Source: Sequoia sempervirens | Taxonomy: Eukaryota; Streptophyta; Pinopsida; Cupressales; Cupressaceae | Direction of reading: 5' to 3' | DNA length: 64,000 nt | Assembly: GCA_007258455.2 (NCBI GenBank) | Contig: VDFB02321274.1 | Location: 1 to 64,000, forward strand | Shown: positions 60,853 to 64,000 of the stretch, piece after piece | How positions within the stretch are numbered: the first letter of the stretch is position 1 | How the letters are laid out: each line of letters begins with the position of its first letter | Position numbers and translations under genes: made by a program | Notes under the pieces: generated by a model | The model's input: only the letters and a program-made list of their open reading frames with translations | What the model was told of the DNA's origin: nothing | Database searches by the model: none

Positions 60853-61188
60853 ATGAGGACTTGGACCAGGTCTACTTCAAACTGGTTTAGGAAGGTAACA
60901 GATATGGGCAATAAGGCCATTCATTATGCTATTGACATGCATAATAATTTTTTGATTTTGAAGTCTGAGATTGAAAAGGAAATTGAGAACTACAAAAATT
61001 TTCCTGGTCTCTACAATATCACGTGCCCAAATTTGCGCTACATCCAGAAATTGCCTATAGAAGTTTTAGAACAAGAGTTATTTCTACCCAAGGATCAACA
61101 TGATCTGCTTGAGGCTTGGATATTTTCCCTTGAATTTAAAAGAGAGGTTCTTGAGAAGGCATTTCCAAGCCTTGAAGGTTCTATTTGA
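60853..61188 (+). CDS. Open fragment of the long gene, C-terminal part
   Basis: 111 codons: WTRSTSNWFRKVTDMGNKAI, FPGLYNITCPNLRYIQKLP, LPKDQHDLLEAWIFSLEFKR. It continues after a frameshift in 61100-61357 with KLDCGTVRREFQKKIQEGII. The left copy has the same text with other lesions. Confidence 0.5.
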   Translation: MRTWTRSTSNWFRKVTDMGNKAIHYAIDMHNNFLILKSEIEKEIENYKNFPGLYNITCPNLRYIQKLPIEVLEQELFLPKDQHDLLEAWIFSLEFKREVLEKAFPSLEGSI

Positions 61189-61552
61189 ATGTGATGATAT
61201 TATGGAATTGATGACTAGAGTAGAAATACTTGTTGAGAAATTGGATTGTGGAACCGTGAGGAGGGAATTTCAAAAGAAGATACAAGAAGGAATTATTGAC
61301 AGTCTATCGGGAAGTTTCTTGGATTTTGTCGCACATGCCTTCACTCATGCTGAATGAGTAATTCAGAGAAGAAGCCAATGTGTGGAACAACATATAGAGT
61401 TGATGAATGAGTTCAGATTGATCGCCTTCAAGATCAGTAAGTTAGAGTTTCCGCCTCTTTCTAAAATCGAGGATACCCTAAAGAAGTTTGTTTAATATGC
61501 TATTGTACAAAAGGAAGCTGGAAATATTTTAATAGAAGATAATTTTTTGTAA

Positions 61553-61788
61553 CTTCCAGTTAAAAGACAAAATAGTTGCCTCAAAGTGCGTACCAGATTC
61601 TTTTTGATATTTCTTTAATATAAAATAGGCTAAGGAATATTGCACATTCTCCTAGGTTCACATGTGAATCAATTTTATATTAAAAAATATTTTTCTTGCA
61701 TTTAATGTGATGTAAACCCTAAGTAGTAGTAAATCTAGGTCATTGAATGTAAATCAATCTTGGCCATTGGTTTGAATTGTGAAAAACT
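61553..61788 (+). promoter_or_regulatory. Upstream promoter region of the right block
   Basis: Between the gene stop and the TATA box. It contains a slightly degraded copy of the GGTTCACATGTGAA palindrome near 61665 and AT-rich runs. Nothing is coding. Confidence 0.55.
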
Positions 61789-61797
61789 ATAAATAGA
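61789..61797 (+). promoter_or_regulatory. TATA box of the LTR promoter
   Basis: TATAAATAG within CTATAAATAGAGGC, the plant consensus, followed by TTCCTCTCATTTGC. Transcription would start about 30 bp downstream and enter the U5-like tail. The gene lies wholly upstream, hence in U3. Confidence 0.75.
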
Positions 61798-62658
61798 GGC
61801 TTCCTCTCATTTGCAAAGAGAGATGAATTGTTGTATGAAGGAATTTTGAAGCAATATAAAGGAAGGCATTGAAGTGTGGTGAATTCCTTGTGTGCTCTCA
61901 ATGTATGCATGATTCCATCTTCTCATTTCATTTACAATTCAGTTTTCTTTTCAACTTTATTAGTTCATATTCAGTTTTAATGGTGACAAAGTGTTAGGGT
62001 ATCTGATGCACTTCCAACTCATACTTTTGGTGGTTTATTGATGATAAATTGTTGTGTAATGTTAGTCTAAGCTTATTCTTTTAATGCACTCAAGTTTAAT
62101 CATGTATGTTCATGCTTCATGTGTTAATGTCACAATCTAAAAATATGAAGACAACCTTGAGAGATTGCACTGACTTTGTGATACTGTAGAACCTTCGTGG
62201 TTAAGCAAAATCTAGTTTTGGGAGTCTGTCTACCTTAATACATGCCATTATTACTACTGATCTTAGTTTCAAAATTAGAAATACTCCTTCAACCCTTATA
62301 TCTTTTTCTATTTCTTTCAAAACCATGTTAGTTTTAGGATTCCAACATCACTATATTATTCTATTTGATGATTAAAAGTGAATTTCAAATTGCTGTTCTG
62401 AAACTACAGTCAAGGTTTACCAGTTTTCATACTTTTTGAAATCCTTTTCTTAGATCCATAAGTTCTAGCCTTGTAAACCATACATTCCCTTTGTGTTACC
62501 AACAAAACACATCATCACTGAGCCATTTTCTGCATTGTCAAAACCTAACCTTAGAGACCTTGGGATTACTTTTTGAAGTTTCCTAAAGTGAGTCACCTTT
62601 CAAGAGAGATACAACACTTGTGTTTTATTTGTGTTGTGCAGTGCAAGAACACTCAACA
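61798..62658 (+). other. R/U5-like tail of the right block
   Basis: About 860 bp downstream of the TATA box, homologous to 40706-43347 minus the 1.8-kb segment, ending at 62658. No coding feature. Confidence 0.6.
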
Positions 62659-62799
62659 CATGCGACATTCATGATTTTTTCTTCTCACAAACTTTTTTAT
62701 TTCTTCATCAGTATTTGGGAATTCCTGCATATTAACATCTTATTTTTTTATCCATTTGTCATTATGTTTTATCCATGTATTCTTTCTTCTCTTCCTCCA
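62659..62799. other. Right flank, nothing recognised
   Basis: T-rich sequence after the end of LTR homology. No repeat of the left flank is found here. Confidence 0.5.
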
Positions 62800-63225
62800 T
62801 AACTAGTTTAGGCCAATGATAGTTCTCTATAGTTTGAATCTTCTTTAGATAACAACTAGACCATTGTTGATGCTTCCAAAGGGGAAGCACCCATTTTAGC
62901 CAATAAAATCTCTACAAAACAATAGTTTTAATTTTGGGATTGCTTATGATTAGATGTTTTTGGATTCTTTCTAACTGCCTCCATTTCTAATCTGACTTAT
63001 TGCTCCCCAAAATTTTGCACCTATAGAGAATTATCAGAATAATAAGCAAACCAAAAAGTGTTCTCTTGATTTTCCAATCCCATAATTAAACATTCATACA
63101 TCTATTTTGCACAGAGCATAACACTTTCCAACCTCTTTGAATTCTTTTTGTTATGTTACCCAATTGAACTTGTTGTGGAAATCAAACCTAAGATATTTAT
63201 ACACATCCACTCTTGCCATGGATTG
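62800..63225 (-). pseudogene. LINE (non-LTR retrotransposon) ORF2 remnant
   Basis: Minus-strand text in shifting frames matches the region after the RT core of plant LINEs: VYKYLRFDFHNKFNW, RIQRGWKVL, WDWKIKRTLFGLL, KWRQLERIQKHLITSNPKIK and SPLEASTMV. Several stops and frameshifts. Only a short piece of the protein remains. Confidence 0.7.
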
Positions 63226-63639
63226 CCTTAAAAAATAAAATTAGTTAGTCATTTTTTCTCCCCAATGATACATTATAATAATATTGCAATTGATTTTTCA
63301 ACTCATTTTGTTAATTAGTTATTAATAAGTTGGTTTTGAACCAATTAAAAATTAGAATTTGATGTTATTCAAATATAATTTTTTTTTTTTAAAGTGATCA
63401 TGTTAAATATTTAACTTTAAAAATTGTAAAAAATATTTTTCTTGAACATAATTGGCTAAGAAGTTTGGGGTGTTATGGACAAAATTGTAGGGAAAACAAG
63501 ATAAACTATTTTTTTAAACATGATTTTTCATTTCATTAAATCTTTTCTAAAATAAATAAATGTTACTTATTTTTATATATATATATATTTTTTAACATCT
63601 ATAAAAATAATATTCTTAACTAAGATTTCATTTTATATA
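63226..63639. other. AT-rich intergenic sequence with a TA microsatellite
   Basis: Low-complexity AT-rich sequence. A (TA)n run lies at 63574-63588. No gene is seen. Confidence 0.6.
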
Positions 63640-63800
63640 ATTAACCCATACCTTGGATACATGGGGCGAGACTAGTCGTAGCCCGTACCTTGGATACCCC
63701 TGGGGTAGTCCCACCTCTTAAACTCAAGAGTGGAGTCGAACCCAAGACCAATGGGGAGCAAACCCACTGCCAAAGCCAACTCTACTACCCATTCGGGCTA
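63640..63800 (-). mobile_element. tRNA-derived SINE
   Basis: On the minus strand the head has an A-box TAGTAGAGTTGG (63776-63787) and a B-box GGTTCGACTCC (63732-63742), 33 nt apart, the RNA polymerase III internal promoter. A body with two TACCTTGGATAC-type repeats (as read on plus) follows and ends in TTAATTATATAAAATG. Target-site duplications are not clear. A decayed tRNA gene is less likely because of the long tail. Confidence 0.75.
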
Positions 63801-63835
63801 AAACTTATATTTATTTTTATTTACATTAGTAAAAT

Positions 63836-63956
63836 TTACATTTATAATTCTTCTTCGCCCTAACTCGCCCAAATACCCACAAGCTGCTGGGCGCGAGATT
63901 GAATTGCGGAGACACCTGTTATATAAAAAAAATAAAAAAAAATTACATTTATAATT
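63836..63956 (+). mobile_element. Short retroposed fragment with 14-bp target-site duplication
   Basis: TTACATTTATAATT flanks the insert on both sides (63836-63849 and 63943-63956). The 93-bp insert ends in an A-rich tail after GTTATAT. The direct repeats plus the A-tail are classic signs of LINE-driven retroposition. The insert shares CTCGCCC and TTATATAAAA with the neighbouring SINE tail, so it may be a 5'-truncated SINE. Confidence 0.8.
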
Positions 63957-64000
63957 ACAATACTAACCACTAGTGTTTTGATTTTGGTAACGTTCAACCT

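Larger units (their letters stand above)
57373..61552 (+). pseudogene. Long unrecognised gene, right copy (fullest version)
   Basis: About 1,390 codons from MKFYDDLTN to the stop at 61550. It uniquely keeps a 504-bp block (57677-58180) with LIPMSIEQTFMIPSFDN and LLGLPTSSIFEDKMWYFVEE. Then come FYMTSYIVYLL, RTLSNDF, YPSDRIILIELT, KEILEYDLVLHTERGS, the basic stretch, one Pro/Ser-acidic module and the helical C-terminus. Most of the N-terminal 450 codons stay in one frame despite about eight stops. A 2-base loss near 58743 shifts frame. Substitution-type stops suggest decay of a once functional protein. Confidence 0.75.
32591..62658 (+). mobile_element. Tat-lineage Ty3 LTR retrotransposon with very long LTR-like ends, interrupted by nested insertions
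   Basis: Two homologous blocks (32591-43347 and 56615-62658) flank a plus-strand internal region with gag, archaeal-type RNase H, RT and integrase remnants. Homology starts at a TG in both blocks and ends at a CA in both; the left block ends four bases before a primer-binding-site motif. After subtracting a solo LTR, a 190-bp insert, a ~1.8-kb segment and two extra gene modules, and adding back two deletions, the left block is about 6.1 kb against 6044 bp on the right. No target-site duplication is seen, and no good polypurine tract precedes 56615. Alternative: two tandem elements sharing an LTR. Confidence 0.7.
56615..62658 (+). repeat. Right LTR-like block containing a gene, 6044 bp
   Basis: Begins TGGATTTTGCACTGACAC and ends CACTCAACA. 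It contains ~222-bp monomers (56615 to about 57300), the long gene (57373-61552), a promoter with a canonical TATA box (61789) and a U5-like tail. Homology with the left block ends at 62658, the position that corresponds to the base before the primer-binding region on the left. Confidence 0.7.

Noticed and set aside
57373..61552. Envelope-like protein by analogy with the third ORF of Athila elements
   Set aside because: No signal peptide, transmembrane helix or Cys pattern is seen in any frame of the gene.
62871..62889. TGCTTCC/GGGAAGCA hairpin as a terminator
   Set aside because: It lies inside the LINE remnant, where it is explained by coding text on the minus strand (SPLEAS).

Overview
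This window is repeat-dominated nuclear DNA from a land plant. Tat- and chromovirus-type Ty3 retrotransposons, a LINE fragment and a tRNA-derived SINE all point to plants. The density of old, nested and decayed elements fits a large genome, and a gymnosperm is my guess (inference only). I see no intact host gene, rRNA, tRNA, CRISPR array or bacterial-type feature. Almost every reading frame of interest carries stops or frameshifts.

Layout. (1) Positions 1-37900 are a direct tandem array with a repeat unit of about 10.45 kb: a partial copy (1-5360), then three copies starting at 5361, 15805 and 26261. Each unit joins an AT-rich segment holding a dead chromovirus integrase end, a degenerate ~90-bp repeat, a field of diverged ~222-bp monomers, and the 5' part of an unusual long gene that I do not recognise. 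(2) The last unit runs into a complete version of that gene (33348-40477) and then into promoter-like and U5-like sequence ending at 43347, a few bases before a primer-binding-site motif. (3) Positions 43348-56614 are the internal region of a plus-strand Tat-lineage Ty3 element: gag remnant, archaeal-type RNase H, RT, integrase. A minus-strand chromovirus with two 1469-bp LTRs (48137-55697) is nested in it. (4) Positions 56615-62658 hold a second copy of the gene plus promoter plus U5 block. (5) The right flank has a LINE remnant, a tRNA-derived SINE and a short retroposed fragment with a 14-bp target-site duplication.

The main point is how these parts fit together. The blocks on either side of the Tat internal region start with TG, end with CA and share homology end to end. 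Once identifiable insertions and extra repeat modules are subtracted, both come to about 6 kb. They therefore behave like a pair of very long LTRs whose U3 part contains a protein-coding gene of roughly 1,400 codons. Its product would have a basic N-terminal part, a Pro/Ser-rich and acidic module of about 1 kb present in 1 to 3 copies, and a helical C-terminus. Position in the LTR is reminiscent of the sag gene of mouse mammary tumour virus, but the protein is unrelated to anything I can name. The rival model is a tandem pair of elements sharing one LTR, with the gene lying after integrase. Part of the left copy was then amplified, with neighbouring DNA, into the 10.45-kb array, which shows signs of later block-wise homogenisation (or of assembly collapse).
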